Below the pieces are notes generated by a model, which searched no databases, was not told the origin of the DNA, and saw only the letters and a program-made list of their open reading frames with translations. The translations under genes were made by a program, and so were the position numbers. This document shows, piece after piece, positions 44,651 to 54,246 of a DNA stretch of 64,000 nucleotides (position 1 is its first letter; each line of letters opens with the position of its first letter). Location: assembly GCF_037027445.1 (NCBI RefSeq), contig NZ_JBANDL010000002.1, positions 4,436,001 through 4,500,000 on the forward strand, given 5' to 3'. Source of the stretch: Lysobacter firmicutimachus. Lineage in GTDB: Bacteria > Pseudomonadota > Gammaproteobacteria > Xanthomonadales > Xanthomonadaceae.

Positions 44651-45184
44651 TCAGCCGCGCAAGTCGGCACGCCGCAGACGCCGCCGCAGCCCCAGCGCAT
44701 AAGCCTGGTAGTAGCCGAGCAACGACCCGCCGACCGCGAACAGCCCACCTTGGCGCGGCCACCACGCCGCGGCGGGTGCATCGTCCCAAGCATGCGCCGC
44801 CTGCCACAGGCCGATCGCCACGCGCGCGGCGACGATCAGGGTCAGGCTCAACACCAGCCAGCGATTGGGCGTGTAGTACAGCCCGCCCGCAGTCGGTTCG
44901 AAGCGAGTCAGGGCCAGTCCCAGCACGCCGGTCGCGAGCCCGGCCAGCCACCCGGCCGCGGCGAACACCGTGGCGTCCTCGACCCAATGCCCGACCGTCC
45001 AGGCACCGGCGAAGAACAACAGCAGCGAAGGCAACGACAGCGCGACCGCCAGGCCCAACGCCCAGGGCACGGCGCGCCGGCGCGCGCTGCCGGCGCGGTA
45101 GCGCAGGACCAGCCCGAGCGGCACCAGCAACGCCCACAGCAGGACCAGCACCAGCAAAGCCAATGGAATCAGCAGCAGCGGCAT
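44651..45184 (-). CDS. Inner-membrane protein of unknown function
   Basis: A 177-residue protein with five transmembrane helices, starting with MPLLLIPLALLVLVLLWALLVPLGLVLRYR. The sequence GGLYYTPNRWLVLSLTLIVAARV resembles the CcdC/DUF1453 group, a weak match. Flanked by repeats downstream of the dehydrogenase gene. Confidence 0.72.
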   Translation of the reverse strand: MPLLLIPLALLVLVLLWALLVPLGLVLRYRAGSARRRAVPWALGLAVALSLPSLLLFFAGAWTVGHWVEDATVFAAAGWLAGLATGVLGLALTRFEPTAGGLYYTPNRWLVLSLTLIVAARVAIGLWQAAHAWDDAPAAAWWPRQGGLFAVGGSLLGYYQAYALGLRRRLRRADLRG

Positions 45185-45214
45185 GACCGCAGCTTACGCG
45201 CCCGAGCCCATCCC

Positions 45215-45405
45215 TTGTAGGAGCGGCGTGAGCCGCGACCGCCGGAGCCGGGCACGTCAGCGCATCGCCCAAAGCCGGCCCGATGCGAGCGCCGGGTCGG
45301 AGCGGCGCGTTCCGTCCTCGGCCCCGCGCCAGGCGCGATCGGGTGACCGCGGCAGGGGACCCGGCTGCGGCGAGCGGCGCCGGGGTAAGCCGCTCCCACA
45401 GGCGG
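45215..45405. repeat. Inverted pair of REP-type palindromes
   Basis: TTGTAGGAGCGGCGTGAGCC at 45215-45234 (continuing to CGCGACC), and GTAAGCCGCTCCCACAGG at 45385-45402 in the opposite orientation. These are two members of the TGTAGGAGCGGC repeat family in a head-to-tail inverted pair about 145 bases apart, filling the gap between two minus-strand genes. Confidence 0.7.
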
Positions 45406-45421
45406 GACCGGCACCGCGGCC

Positions 45422-46477
45422 TCAGCCGGCGCAGCGCAAGCTGGCGATGTCGATCACGAAGCGGTAGCGCACGTCGCCCTGGAGCATGCGCTCGTAGGCC
45501 TCGTTGACCCGGTCGATGCCGATCAGTTCGATGTCCGAGGCCACACCGTGCTCGGCGCAGAAATCGAGCATTTCCTGGGTCTCGCGGATGCCGCCGATCA
45601 TCGACCCCGCCAGACGGCGGCGATGCGCGATCAGCGCACCGGCCGCGACCGGCGCGGGCTGCTCGGGAATGCCGAGCAGGACCATGGTGCCGTCCACCTT
45701 GAGCAGATTCAGATAGGCGTTGTAGTCGTGCTCGCCGGAGACCGTGTCGACGACGAAATCGAAACTGCGCGCCAGAGTCTTGAACACCGCCGGATCGCGG
45801 GTCGCGGCGAAGGCCTGCGCGCCGAGCTGCAAGGCCGCCTCGCGCTTGGACTCGGACGTGCTGAACACGGTCACTTTCGCGCCCATCGCCGCCGCCAGCT
45901 TGACCGCCATGTGGCCCAGGCCGCCGAGGCCGACCACCGCGACCGCGTCGCCGGCCTTGACCCCGTAATGGCGCAGCGGCGAATAGGTGGTGATGCCGGC
46001 GCACAGCAGCGGCGCGGCGCGGTCCAGCGGAATCGATTCGGGCATGCGCAGCACGTAGTCCTGGTCGACGGTGATCCGGGTCGAATAGCCGCCGTAGGTC
46101 GGCGCGCCGCTGCCGCGCTCGGTGGAGTTATAGGTGCTGGTCATGCCCTGGTCGCAGTACTGCTCCTCGCCGGCCCGGCACTGCGCGCATTCGCGGCAGG
46201 AGTCGACGAAACAGCCTACGCCGACCGCGTCGCCGGCGCGGAACTTGCCCACCGCGCTGCCGACCTGGGCGACCCGGCCGACGATCTCGTGGCCCGGCAC
46301 CATCGGAAACCGCGAGCGGCCCCATTCGCCGCGCGCCTGATGGATGTCGGAATGGCAGACGCCGCAATAGAGGATGTCGATCAGGACGTCGGTCGGGCCC
46401 GGCTCGCGGCGCTCGATCTCGAACGGGGCCAGCGGGGCGCGCGCGCTCTGCGCGGCGAAGGCGGCGGTCTTGAGCAT
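45422..46477 (-). CDS. Zinc-dependent alcohol dehydrogenase (YahK/cinnamyl-type)
   Basis: A 351-residue medium-chain dehydrogenase that oxidises or reduces alcohols/aldehydes with NAD(P). Catalytic zinc ligands are C41 (GVCHSDIH), H63 with E64 (GHE) and a later Cys in LLCAG. The structural zinc is bound by C94, C97, C100 and C108. The cofactor site is [15 protein letters not shown]. The sequence is close to YahK-type NADP-dependent aldehyde reductases. Confidence 0.93.
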   Translation of the reverse strand: MLKTAAFAAQSARAPLAPFEIERREPGPTDVLIDILYCGVCHSDIHQARGEWGRSRFPMVPGHEIVGRVAQVGSAVGKFRAGDAVGVGCFVDSCRECAQCRAGEEQYCDQGMTSTYNSTERGSGAPTYGGYSTRITVDQDYVLRMPESIPLDRAAPLLCAGITTYSPLRHYGVKAGDAVAVVGLGGLGHMAVKLAAAMGAKVTVFSTSESKREAALQLGAQAFAATRDPAVFKTLARSFDFVVDTVSGEHDYNAYLNLLKVDGTMVLLGIPEQPAPVAAGALIAHRRRLAGSMIGGIRETQEMLDFCAEHGVASDIELIGIDRVNEAYERMLQGDVRYRFVIDIASLRCAG

Positions 46478-46641
46478 GGAAGCTTCCGGATAACGGGGAA
46501 GCCCCGAATTCTAGCGGCCAATCCGCCGGCGCCGGGGCGCCGGAGCGGCAAAAACCGCCGGTATCGGCCGCAACAGTGCATATCGCCATGGCGCTTGCGT
46601 TACCCTTGGCCCCCGTTCCCCCCTTATCTTGCGAGTGCGCC

Positions 46642-47124
46642 ATGCCTTCCTTCGACGTCGTGTCCGAAGTCGACACCCACGAACTCACCAATGCCGTCGA
46701 CCAGGCCAACCGCGAGCTGAGCACCCGCTTCGACTTCAAGGGCGTGGACGCCAAGTTCGTGCTCGACGACAAGTCGATCACCCAGTCGGCGCCGAGCGAA
46801 TTCCAGCTCGAGCAGATGACCGCGATCCTGCGCCAGCGCCTGTCGGCGCGGCAGATCGACGCGCGCTGCCTGGAATTCGGCGATGTCGAGACCAACCTCG
46901 CCGGCGCGCGGCAGAAGATCACCGTGCAGCAAGGCATCGAACAGAAGCTGGCGAAGAAGATCGCCGCGGCGATCAAGGACGCCAAGCTCAAGGTCGAGAC
47001 CCAGATCAACGGCGACAAGCTGCGCGTGACCGGCAAGAAGCGCGACGATCTGCAAGCCGCGATCGCCCTGCTGAAGGCCGGCAACTTCGAGCGCCCGCTG
47101 CAGTACGACAACTTCCGCGACTGA
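46642..47124 (+). CDS. yajQ: YajQ family protein, c-di-GMP-binding
   Basis: A 160-residue cytosolic protein. SFDVVSEVDTHELTNAVDQANRELSTRFDFKG is the family N-terminus, and GDKLRVTGKKRDDLQ followed by LQYDNFRD is the conserved end. In Xanthomonas the YajQ homologue binds cyclic di-GMP and affects virulence genes. The start at 46642 gives MPSFDVVSE; the upstream ATG at 46576 gives a non-conserved tail. DUF1415 follows 11 bases downstream. Confidence 0.93.
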   Translation: MPSFDVVSEVDTHELTNAVDQANRELSTRFDFKGVDAKFVLDDKSITQSAPSEFQLEQMTAILRQRLSARQIDARCLEFGDVETNLAGARQKITVQQGIEQKLAKKIAAAIKDAKLKVETQINGDKLRVTGKKRDDLQAAIALLKAGNFERPLQYDNFRD

Positions 47125-47135
47125 GCCCTCGCGCC

Positions 47136-47675
47136 ATGACCGCCGAGGACCCGATCGCCGCGACCCGACGCTGGCTGGAGCGCGCGGTGATCGGCCTGAA
47201 CCTGTGCCCTTTCGCCAAGGCCGTGCTGGCCAAGGGCCAGGTGCGCTTCGTGCTCAGCGCGGCGGCCACGCCGGAGCAGTTGCTGGAGGAGTTGTCGTCC
47301 GAGCTGGTGCTGCTGGAGCAGAGCGATCCGGAACGGATCGACACCACCCTGATCGTGCATCCGCAGGTGCTCGGCGACTTTCTCGACTTCAACGATTTCC
47401 TCGACCTCGCCGACGGCGCGGTCGCGGCCTTGGACCTGGAAGGCGAGATCCAGGTCGCCAGCTTCCACCCCGACTACCAGTTCGCCGGCACCGCCTACGA
47501 GGACATCGGCAACTGCACCAACCGCTCGCCCTACCCGACCCTGCACCTGCTGCGCGAATCCAGCGTCGAGCGCGCGGTCGCCGCGTTTCCGGACCCGGAC
47601 GTGATCGTCGAACGCAATCTGGCCACTCTGGAACAGTTGGGGCACGAGGGTTGGCGCAAGCTGACGGCGGAGTGA
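47136..47675 (+). CDS. DUF1415 family protein
   Basis: A 179-residue cytosolic protein. Family pattern: TRRWLERAVIGLNLCPFAKAV near the N-terminus, then the metal-binding-like FHPDYQFAGT and NRSPYPTLHLLRE. The function is unknown; the Cys, His and Asp set suggests a metal centre. It begins 11 bases after yajQ and is probably co-transcribed. Confidence 0.85.
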   Translation: MTAEDPIAATRRWLERAVIGLNLCPFAKAVLAKGQVRFVLSAAATPEQLLEELSSELVLLEQSDPERIDTTLIVHPQVLGDFLDFNDFLDLADGAVAALDLEGEIQVASFHPDYQFAGTAYEDIGNCTNRSPYPTLHLLRESSVERAVAAFPDPDVIVERNLATLEQLGHEGWRKLTAE

Positions 47676-47740
47676 GGTCCGCGGCCGGCTTGGGCCGACG
47701 GCCGCGACCGTAGCTGCGGCGGAAGCGACGGCAAGAGCAA

Positions 47741-47766
47741 TCCCCCTGCCGTTTTTCACAGGGGGA
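47741..47766. repeat. Inverted repeat TCCCCCTG / CAGGGGGA
   Basis: Perfect 8-base arms around a 10-base loop with TTTTT, in the gap after DUF1415. This resembles the TCCCCCTT...AAGGGGGA intergenic elements often seen in Xanthomonadaceae, and could act as a weak terminator. Confidence 0.45.
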
Positions 47767-47791
47767 AAGACAAGCGGGTGCGACGAGCGTC

Positions 47792-47838
47792 GCGACGCAG
47801 CGACGCAGCGACGCAGCGACGCAGCGACGCAGCGACGC
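47792..47838. repeat. Tandem repeat of an 8-base unit
   Basis: Five perfect copies of GCGACGCA followed by GCGACGC, with no mismatch, in the intergenic gap before the HAD gene. The unit is not a multiple of three, so it is non-coding. The perfection suggests recent slippage. Confidence 0.9.
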
Positions 47839-47971
47839 TCACAGCCAAAGCGATAGCCGCAGTACACGCAACCCGCCGCAGATGCAGCGGACGCAGTGGA
47901 CGCCCAAGGCTCTCGCGACCGCTTGAAGCGGGTCCCGGAGGGCGTCTTGCTTTGCGTTACGCCGCCCGCGC

Positions 47972-48694
47972 TCAGCGCCCCGGCGCCGGCTGCGCCGGGC
48001 CGGCCAGCACCGCGGCGAGCAATTCGCGCGCCTGCACCAGGGACGCGACGATGCGGTGGCCGAACCCACGCAGCGCCTCGCCCGGAGCGATCAAGTCCGG
48101 CACCTGGATCGGCGTGGCGCCGGCGGCCAGCGCGGCGCGCACGCCCGGCTCGGAATCCTCCAGCACCAGGCAATGCGCCGGGTCGACGCCCAACTCGCGC
48201 GCCGCCAGCAGGTAGATGTCCGGCGCCGGCTTGGGATGCTCGACGTCGCTGCCGGTGAGGATCACCGCGAAGCGGTCGATCAGGCCGCTGGCGGCCAGCT
48301 TGGCCAAGGCCCGCTCGCGCCGGGTCGAAGTCGCCACCGCCTTGGGGACGCCGTGGGCATCGAGCAGGTCGAGCAGTTCGATCAGGCCGCGCTTGCGCGG
48401 CAGGCCGGCGGCGACGCGGGCGTCGTACAGGCGGTAGCTGGCGTCGCGCAGTCGGGTCGCCGCCTCTTCGCCGAAGGTCTCGACCAGCATCGCGAAGCTG
48501 GCGCGGTCGTGCACCCCGACCATGCTCAGCCACACCGCGTCGTCGGCATCGATGGATTCGGTCAGCGCCGCCTCGCGCCAGGTCTCCAGCATCGCCTGCT
48601 CGCTGTCGAGCATCAGCCCGTCCATGTCGAACAGCACCGCCTGCGGCACGAACTCGATCGGCGACGCGGAGCTCGCCGGCGCGGAATCAGCCAC
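47972..48694 (-). CDS. HAD superfamily hydrolase (beta-phosphoglucomutase/phosphatase-like)
   Basis: A 240-residue cytosolic enzyme. Motif I is FDMDGLMLDSE (nucleophile first Asp), motif II ATSTRRERA, motif III K in HPKPAPDIYLLAA and motif IV LEDSEPGV, in correct order with a helical cap. Such enzymes dephosphorylate sugar phosphates or related small molecules; the substrate is not predictable. Overlaps the upstream rsuA end by 8 bases, so it is probably translationally linked. Confidence 0.9.
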   Translation of the reverse strand: MADSAPASSASPIEFVPQAVLFDMDGLMLDSEQAMLETWREAALTESIDADDAVWLSMVGVHDRASFAMLVETFGEEAATRLRDASYRLYDARVAAGLPRKRGLIELLDLLDAHGVPKAVATSTRRERALAKLAASGLIDRFAVILTGSDVEHPKPAPDIYLLAARELGVDPAHCLVLEDSEPGVRAALAAGATPIQVPDLIAPGEALRGFGHRIVASLVQARELLAAVLAGPAQPAPGR

Positions 48695-49388
48695 GGAACA
48701 ACACCTCCAGATCGTGAGCGTCGAGCGTGCGCCATTGCCCGCTCGGCAAATCCTGCAGCGACAGTCCGCCGATGCGGCAGCGGTGCAGGGCCTCGACGTG
48801 ATTGCCGACCGCGGCGAACATGCGCCGCACCTGGTGATAGCGGCCTTCGGTCAGGGTCAGGCGCGCAAAACGCGGCTCCGGCGATTCCAATTGCGCCGGC
48901 GCCAGCGGCGTCTTTTCCGACTCCAGCATCAGCTCGCCGCTGGCGAAGATTGCGCCCTCGTCGCCGCGCAGGTCGGCGGCGAGACGGGCCTCGTACACCT
49001 TGGCCAGCCTGGCCTTGGGCGAGACGATCCGATGCAGCAGTTGGCCGTCGTCGGTCATCAACAACAGTCCGCTGGTATCGCGGTCGAGCCGGCCGACCGG
49101 CGACAGCAGCGGCGAGCGCAGGCGGAAGCGCGGCGGCAGCAGGTCGTAGACGATCCGCCCCGGGTCCTTGGTCGAACAGGTGTAGCCGACCGGCTTGTGC
49201 AGCATCAGCACCAGGCCGGCCGGCGGGTCCAGAGGCTCGCCGTCGAGGCGGATCGCCTCGTGCGCGACCTGATCGTCGGCGTACAGCACGTCGCCGGCGG
49301 CGTCGGTGATGCGGCCTTCGCGGAACATCGCGCTCACGTCCTTGCGGCTGCCGTAGCCGAGGTTGGCGATCAACTTGACCAGCTTCAT
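48687..49388 (-). CDS. rsuA: 16S rRNA pseudouridine(516) synthase
   Basis: A 233-residue RsuA/RluB-type synthase, isomerising U516 of 16S rRNA. The N-terminal S4 domain (KLVKLIANLGYGSRKDVSAMFREGRI) is followed by the catalytic GRLDRDTSGLLLMTDDG, with the Asp nucleophile D in RLDRDT, and the C-terminal LTEGRYHQVRRMFAAVGNHV. Start at 49388; overlaps the upstream methyltransferase in an ATGA junction. Confidence 0.93.
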   Translation of the reverse strand: MKLVKLIANLGYGSRKDVSAMFREGRITDAAGDVLYADDQVAHEAIRLDGEPLDPPAGLVLMLHKPVGYTCSTKDPGRIVYDLLPPRFRLRSPLLSPVGRLDRDTSGLLLMTDDGQLLHRIVSPKARLAKVYEARLAADLRGDEGAIFASGELMLESEKTPLAPAQLESPEPRFARLTLTEGRYHQVRRMFAAVGNHVEALHRCRIGGLSLQDLPSGQWRTLDAHDLEVLFRG

Positions 49389-50449
49389 GCGCGGCCTGCC
49401 TGGCGGATCGCTTCGACGATCTTGAAGCCGCCCTGCTGGGCGACGGTACGCACTTCGCCGAAGGTCCGATCCAGTTCGGCCTCGTAGGGCAGATGGCGAT
49501 TGGCGACCAGCCACAGCCGGCCGCCGGGATGGAGCGCCTGCGCCGCGACCGCGATGAAACGGCGGCCGATGTCGGGACGTTCCTCGCGGCCCTGGGCGTG
49601 GAACGGCGGATTGCTGACGATCACGTCGTAGCGCCGCTCCAGCCCGGCGGTGACGTCGTGCCAGAAGAATTCCAGCGTCGCCGCGGTGGGCGTGCGCGCC
49701 AGGTTGGCGCGCGCCAGCGCCAGCGCGCGCGACTGCGCTTCGTACAGGTCCAGGGCGACGATGCCGGGGCAGCGCGCCAGCAATTCCATCGCCAGATAAC
49801 CGTAGCCGGCGCCGAGATCGGCGGCGCGGCCGCGCAGGTCGGCCGGCAGGTGCCGGACGAGCAAGGCCGAGGCGGGATCGACCCGATCCCAGGCGAACAC
49901 GCCGGGCCGGCTCAGGTAGCGTCCATCGAGAATCTCGCGCGGCGCGTCGGCACCGGCCCAGGCCTCGGCCAAGGCCGGATCGGCCGGGCCCTGCAGCGGC
50001 GCGGTCCAGAAGGCGCGGCACTTGCGCTTGGACAGGCTGGCGACCGGGCCGGCGATCAGGCCCAGGTCGGCCTCGCCGGTGCGCGCGCCCTCGTCGTTGC
50101 GCAGGCAGGCCACCACCCGCCCGCCCGGCGCGGTACGCGCCAACGCCTGCGCATACAGCGCGCGCGCCTCTTCGCGTTGGCGCGGCGGCAAGACCAGCAC
50201 CAACGGGTAACGCTGCTGCGGGTCCAGGGCGTCCAGATCGACCGTGTCCAGGCCGGCGCGGTGCAAGGCATCGACATCGGGCTTGAAGCCTTGCTCGCAG
50301 ACCAGGCCCGGACGCGGTCGCTGGCGCAGGCCGATGCCGTCGCGGGCACGCAGGAACAGGGCCCCGCCCTGCTCGGGCCAGCGCAGCAGTCCGTCGGCGA
50401 AGGGTTGGAACAGGGTGTCCAGCGCGTCGTCGGAGCGGTCAGCGCGCAT
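49385..50449 (-). CDS. rsmC: 16S rRNA (guanine(1207)-N2)-methyltransferase-like protein
   Basis: A 354-residue class I methyltransferase with an N-terminal degenerate half and a C-terminal catalytic half: SAM motif AADLGAGYGYLAMELL and catalytic NPPF in VIVSNPPFHAQG. This two-domain plan is that of RsmC/RlmG. Overlaps rsuA by 4 bases, so both act as an rRNA-modification operon. The substrate base is inferred from family. Confidence 0.82.
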   Translation of the reverse strand: MRADRSDDALDTLFQPFADGLLRWPEQGGALFLRARDGIGLRQRPRPGLVCEQGFKPDVDALHRAGLDTVDLDALDPQQRYPLVLVLPPRQREEARALYAQALARTAPGGRVVACLRNDEGARTGEADLGLIAGPVASLSKRKCRAFWTAPLQGPADPALAEAWAGADAPREILDGRYLSRPGVFAWDRVDPASALLVRHLPADLRGRAADLGAGYGYLAMELLARCPGIVALDLYEAQSRALALARANLARTPTAATLEFFWHDVTAGLERRYDVIVSNPPFHAQGREERPDIGRRFIAVAAQALHPGGRLWLVANRHLPYEAELDRTFGEVRTVAQQGGFKIVEAIRQAGRA

Positions 50450-50544
50450 CGGGGCGGTCTTGAAAGCGAACGGGAACGATCATCGCAAGGATTTTACGCG
50501 GCCCCGGGCTAGGGTGTCGGCATCGTATCCAGAAAGGCCCGTGC

Positions 50545-51321
50545 ATGCGCCTGCCCGTCATCGTCGCCGCGGCCCTGATGCCGGTCGTGGCCTGGTTCTC
50601 GCAACGCGGCGCGTTCGGCCCCGACAACGGCAGCCTGTCCGACCGCTATCCCACTTTGCTGGTCGCGGCCGGTTATGCGTTCTCGATCTGGGGCGCGATC
50701 TTCCTGCTCGATCTGTCGTTCGCGCTGTGGCAGGCGCGCAGCCGCTACCGCGACGCCCCGGCCCTGGTCCGGGTGCGGCCGGCGATCGCCGCCGGCTTCA
50801 CCCTGACCGCATTGTGGATGCCGGTGTTCTCGCAGCAATGGTTCTGGCCGGCCCTGGCGATCATCTGGCTGGCCCTGGCCTGCCTGGCCTGGGCCGCGGT
50901 GCGGCTGGCGCGCGACGTCGATCCGCTGCCGGCGCAGGCCTGGTGGGCCAAATTGCCGGTCTCGCTGCACGCCGGCTGGCTGTCGTTGGCCGCGTTCCTG
51001 AACACCGCCCAGGTCATCGTCGCCTATCGATTGCTGCCGACCGAACGCATGCTGGGCTGGAGCCTGGCTCTGCTGGCGGCGATGGCCCTGCTGCTGAGCG
51101 CGCTCAATGCGCGCATGCACGGTAACGCCGGCTATGTGCTCGCTGCGCTGTGGGGGCTGGTCGGAGTGTACGTGGCGCAATCGGCCTCGGCGCGGCCGGG
51201 CGCGACGGTGGTGGCCTGGTTGGCCTTGGCGCTGGCCGCCGCCCTGCTGGTGCAGACCGCCTGGCTGCGCGCCCGGCGTCGGCGCAAGCTGTTTTCCGGC
51301 CATCTGACGCCCGGGGACTGA
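50545..51321 (+). CDS. TspO/MBR-related membrane protein
   Basis: A 258-residue protein with about seven transmembrane helices and many Trp. The N-terminal YAFSIWGAIFLLDLSFALWQ is close to the PAGYAFSIWG-type start of the TspO/MBR-related tryptophan-rich proteins. The family is linked to porphyrin or small-molecule sensing; its role here is unknown. A Lys/Arg tail ends the protein. Confidence 0.7.
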   Translation: MRLPVIVAAALMPVVAWFSQRGAFGPDNGSLSDRYPTLLVAAGYAFSIWGAIFLLDLSFALWQARSRYRDAPALVRVRPAIAAGFTLTALWMPVFSQQWFWPALAIIWLALACLAWAAVRLARDVDPLPAQAWWAKLPVSLHAGWLSLAAFLNTAQVIVAYRLLPTERMLGWSLALLAAMALLLSALNARMHGNAGYVLAALWGLVGVYVAQSASARPGATVVAWLALALAAALLVQTAWLRARRRRKLFSGHLTPGD

Positions 51322-51434
51322 ACGTCTCGTCGCCGACGACGCCGTTTTGCGTTCTTTGCACGGCGGCTTCATCGCCCGCCAACGCCGGTCCCGGGAGGAT
51401 CGCGTTACGGCCCAGCACACAGGAGACCCGCGCG

Positions 51435-51692
51435 ATGCGAGCCCTCTTCGTCGGCGGCACCGTCGACAACAGCGAACTCGATCTGGAAGGCGGCGCACCG
51501 CCGCTGCACTATCCGCCCAACACCGGCAGCGGTACCGCGCGCTACCGGCTGCATCACATCGGTCGCCGCGACAGCGCCACGGTGTATGCGGTCTATGCGG
51601 CCCCCGATCTCGCCGACGACGAAGTCGAGCGGGTCGCCGACGAGCGCGGCTACGCGCGCCGCTTCCAGGCCGAGCCGCAACTGAGCGCCTGA
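51435..51692 (+). CDS. Small conserved-looking protein of unknown function
   Basis: An 85-residue soluble protein, MRALFVGGTVDNSELDLEG to RRFQAEPQLSA. It has AGGAGA 14 to 9 bases before the ATG and gene-like third positions. The first residues (GGTVDNSELDL) and PPLHYPPNTG look like a conserved short domain. No family named. Confidence 0.72.
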   Translation: MRALFVGGTVDNSELDLEGGAPPLHYPPNTGSGTARYRLHHIGRRDSATVYAVYAAPDLADDEVERVADERGYARRFQAEPQLSA

Positions 51693-51698
51693 ATCCAT

Positions 51699-51725
51699 GC
51701 GGGCGCCGCCGAGTGCGGCGCCCGC
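51699..51725. terminator. Hairpin between convergent genes
   Basis: GCGGGCGCCGC-cgagt-GCGGCGCCCGC is a perfect 11-base stem placed 7 bases after one stop and 8 bases before the convergent one. There is no T-run, but its position suggests a bidirectional terminator. Confidence 0.55.
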
Positions 51726-51732
51726 GGCGGCG

Positions 51733-54246
51733 TCAGCCCTGCAGTTCGCGCAACGTCACCGACGGCGGCGCGTCGAGCACGCGCCGGGTCGCGAACAACC
51801 CGGCGATCAACGCCGCCAGGACGCCGGCGCCGCCGCCGACGGCGGCCATGCGCCAGTCGAACTGCCAGGGCAGATCGAACACCTTCACCGCGACCACGCC
51901 GGCCAGCACCGAGGCCGCGATCGCCGCGGTCAGCCCCGACAACAGGCCGATCGCGGCAAATTCCGAGGCCTGGGCCAGGCGCAGCTGGCGACGGCTGCCG
52001 CCCAGCACGCGCATCACCCCGCCCTCGAGCAGACGCTCGTCCTGGCTCGCGCTGACCGCGGCCATCAACACCAACAAGCCCGCGGCGAGCGAGAAGTAGA
52101 ACACCACCTCGACCACGGTCGAGACCTGGTCGGCGGTGTTGCGCACCTGCTTGAGCACCTGTTCGATATCGATCACCGACAAGTTCGGGAAGCGCTCGAC
52201 CAGCTCGGAGGTGAAGCGGGTCCGCGCCGGCGGCACGCTGATCGCAGTGATGTAGCTGGCGGCGTAGCCGTCCATCGAGCCGGGCGAGGCGATGACGAAA
52301 AAGTTCGGCCGGAAGCTTTCCCAATCGACCTTGCGCAGGCTGGTGATGCGCGCCTCGAACAGCTGCCCGGCAATGTCGAAGGCGACCGTGTCGCCGACCT
52401 TCCAGCCCAAGGTTTCGGCGAAGCCCTCTTCGACCGAGACCTCCGGCGCGGCCAAGCGCCGCGGCGCCCAGAATTTCCCGTCGACGACCTTGTTGTCGGC
52501 GCGCAGACGGTCGGCCACCGACAGGTTGAATTCGCGCTCGGCCAGTTGCTTGGCGCGGTCGCCGCGCTCGGCGTAGTCGGCGCCGGTGACGGGCTTGCCG
52601 TTCACCTCGGTCAGGCGGCCGCGGATCATCGGAAACAGGGTCGGCGCCGCCAGACCCTGGTCGGCGACGAAGCGGCGCACGTCGCCGACCTGATCCTGCT
52701 GCACGTTGATGATGAAGCGATTCGGCGCATCGGCCGACAAGGCCAACTGCCAACGGTCGAGCAGGTCGGTGCGGACGAAGGTCAGCAACAGCAGCGCCAT
52801 CAGGCCCAGGCCCAGGGCGGAGATCTGGGCGATGCTGGTGCCGGCGCGGCGGCTGACGTTGGCCAGGCCGTAGCGCAGACTGCCGCGCAGGCGCGAACGC
52901 AGCCGGCGCACCACCACGATCAGCGACCAGGCCAGCAAAGCCAGCACCGCCAACGTCGCGGCGATGCCGCCGAGCATGGCCGCGCCGAGCGTGGCGGAAC
53001 CGGCCTTCCACCACAGCAGGCCGCCGAGCCCGAGCAGGCCGGCGATCGCCACCAGCCAAGCGCTGGGCTCGGCCGGGTCCAGGTCGCGGCGCAGCACGCG
53101 CAAGGCCGGCACCCGCCGCAAGGCCAGCACCGGCGGCGCGCCGAACGCGAGCAACACCACCAGGCCGACGCCCAGGCCCTGCAGCGCCGGCAGCCAGCCG
53201 GCGGCCGGAATCGACATCTTCAAGGCTTGCTCCAGCCAGCCGCCGATCGCCCACTGCAAGGCGAACGCCAGGCCGACGCCGATCGCGCTGGCGATCAGGC
53301 CCAGCAACAGCATTTCGCCGACGTGGATGCCGACCAGGCGGCGCTGGCTGGCGCCGAGGCAACGCATTACCGCGGTGCCGGACAGATGGCGTTCGCTGTG
53401 CCGGCGCGCGGCCATCGCCACCGCGACCGCGGCCAGCACCACCGACACCAGCGCGGCCAGGCCGAGGAAGCGGCCGGCGCGGTCCAGCGCCGAACGCACT
53501 TCCGGTCGCGCATCGGCGATCGTCTCCAGGCGCTGCCCGCGGCCCAGTGCGGGCTTGGCCGCGGCGACGAAGCGCTCGACCGCACCGGGCGCGCCGGCCA
53601 CCACCAGGCGGTAGCGGATCCGGCTGCCGGGTTGGATCAGCCCGGTCGACGGCAGATCGGCCAGGTTGAGGAATACCTTGGGCGCGATGTTGAAGTAGTC
53701 CAGCGATGCGTCCGGCTCCTGGGTCACCAACGCCGCCAGGCGCAGGCGCGCGTCGCCGATCGCGATTTCCTGGCCGATCCGGGCGCCGAGCGCGTCGGCG
53801 CCGGCGCGGCTCATCCACACCGTACCGCGGGCCGGCACGCCGTCGGCGTCGCGCTCGGCGCCGCCGGCGCGCTCGGCGATGCGGAAGCTGCCGCGCAAGG
53901 GAAAGCCCGGGCCGAGCGCACGCAGATCGCCGAGCTGCAGGCGCTCGCCAACCCGGATCATGGTCTGCAGTTCGGTCGCTTCGGCGCGGCGCAGCGCCGG
54001 CGCATTCGCGGCTTCGCGCAGCTTGCCGGCGATCGGCTGGTCGGCGCGGATCACCGCGTCGCCGCCGAGCAGGCGGTTGGCCTCGATCGCCAACGCACGC
54101 TCGGCGCGATCGGTGACGAAGCCGACCGCGGTCACCGCCAGCACCGCCACGATCAGCGCGGTCAGCAGGATGCGCACGTCGCCGGCCTTGAGGTCGCGGC
54201 GCAATTGCCGCCAGGCCATCGCCAACGTGATGACGGCGCCGCTCAT
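51733..54246 (-). CDS. ybbP: FtsX-type ABC permease YbbP-like
   Basis: An 837-residue permease with a double FtsX architecture: an N-terminal helix, a first large periplasmic domain, about six helices in the middle (for example LIASAIGVGLAFALQWAIGG), a second periplasmic domain (about 470-660), and three C-terminal helices (VVEVVFYFSLAAGLLVLMAAV). This is the YbbP plan. The neighbours ybbA and tesA are in the same arrangement as in Escherichia coli. Proposed role: moving lipids or detaching an exported molecule, not proven. Confidence 0.88.
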   Translation of the reverse strand: MSGAVITLAMAWRQLRRDLKAGDVRILLTALIVAVLAVTAVGFVTDRAERALAIEANRLLGGDAVIRADQPIAGKLREAANAPALRRAEATELQTMIRVGERLQLGDLRALGPGFPLRGSFRIAERAGGAERDADGVPARGTVWMSRAGADALGARIGQEIAIGDARLRLAALVTQEPDASLDYFNIAPKVFLNLADLPSTGLIQPGSRIRYRLVVAGAPGAVERFVAAAKPALGRGQRLETIADARPEVRSALDRAGRFLGLAALVSVVLAAVAVAMAARRHSERHLSGTAVMRCLGASQRRLVGIHVGEMLLLGLIASAIGVGLAFALQWAIGGWLEQALKMSIPAAGWLPALQGLGVGLVVLLAFGAPPVLALRRVPALRVLRRDLDPAEPSAWLVAIAGLLGLGGLLWWKAGSATLGAAMLGGIAATLAVLALLAWSLIVVVRRLRSRLRGSLRYGLANVSRRAGTSIAQISALGLGLMALLLLTFVRTDLLDRWQLALSADAPNRFIINVQQDQVGDVRRFVADQGLAAPTLFPMIRGRLTEVNGKPVTGADYAERGDRAKQLAEREFNLSVADRLRADNKVVDGKFWAPRRLAAPEVSVEEGFAETLGWKVGDTVAFDIAGQLFEARITSLRKVDWESFRPNFFVIASPGSMDGYAASYITAISVPPARTRFTSELVERFPNLSVIDIEQVLKQVRNTADQVSTVVEVVFYFSLAAGLLVLMAAVSASQDERLLEGGVMRVLGGSRRQLRLAQASEFAAIGLLSGLTAAIAASVLAGVVAVKVFDLPWQFDWRMAAVGGGAGVLAALIAGLFATRRVLDAPPSVTLRELQG

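Noticed and set aside
43614..46004. A 796-codon open frame joining the DMT transporter with upstream sequence
   Set aside because: Upstream of 44498 the frame overlaps the membrane-protein and dehydrogenase genes, which have coherent sequence in their own frames.
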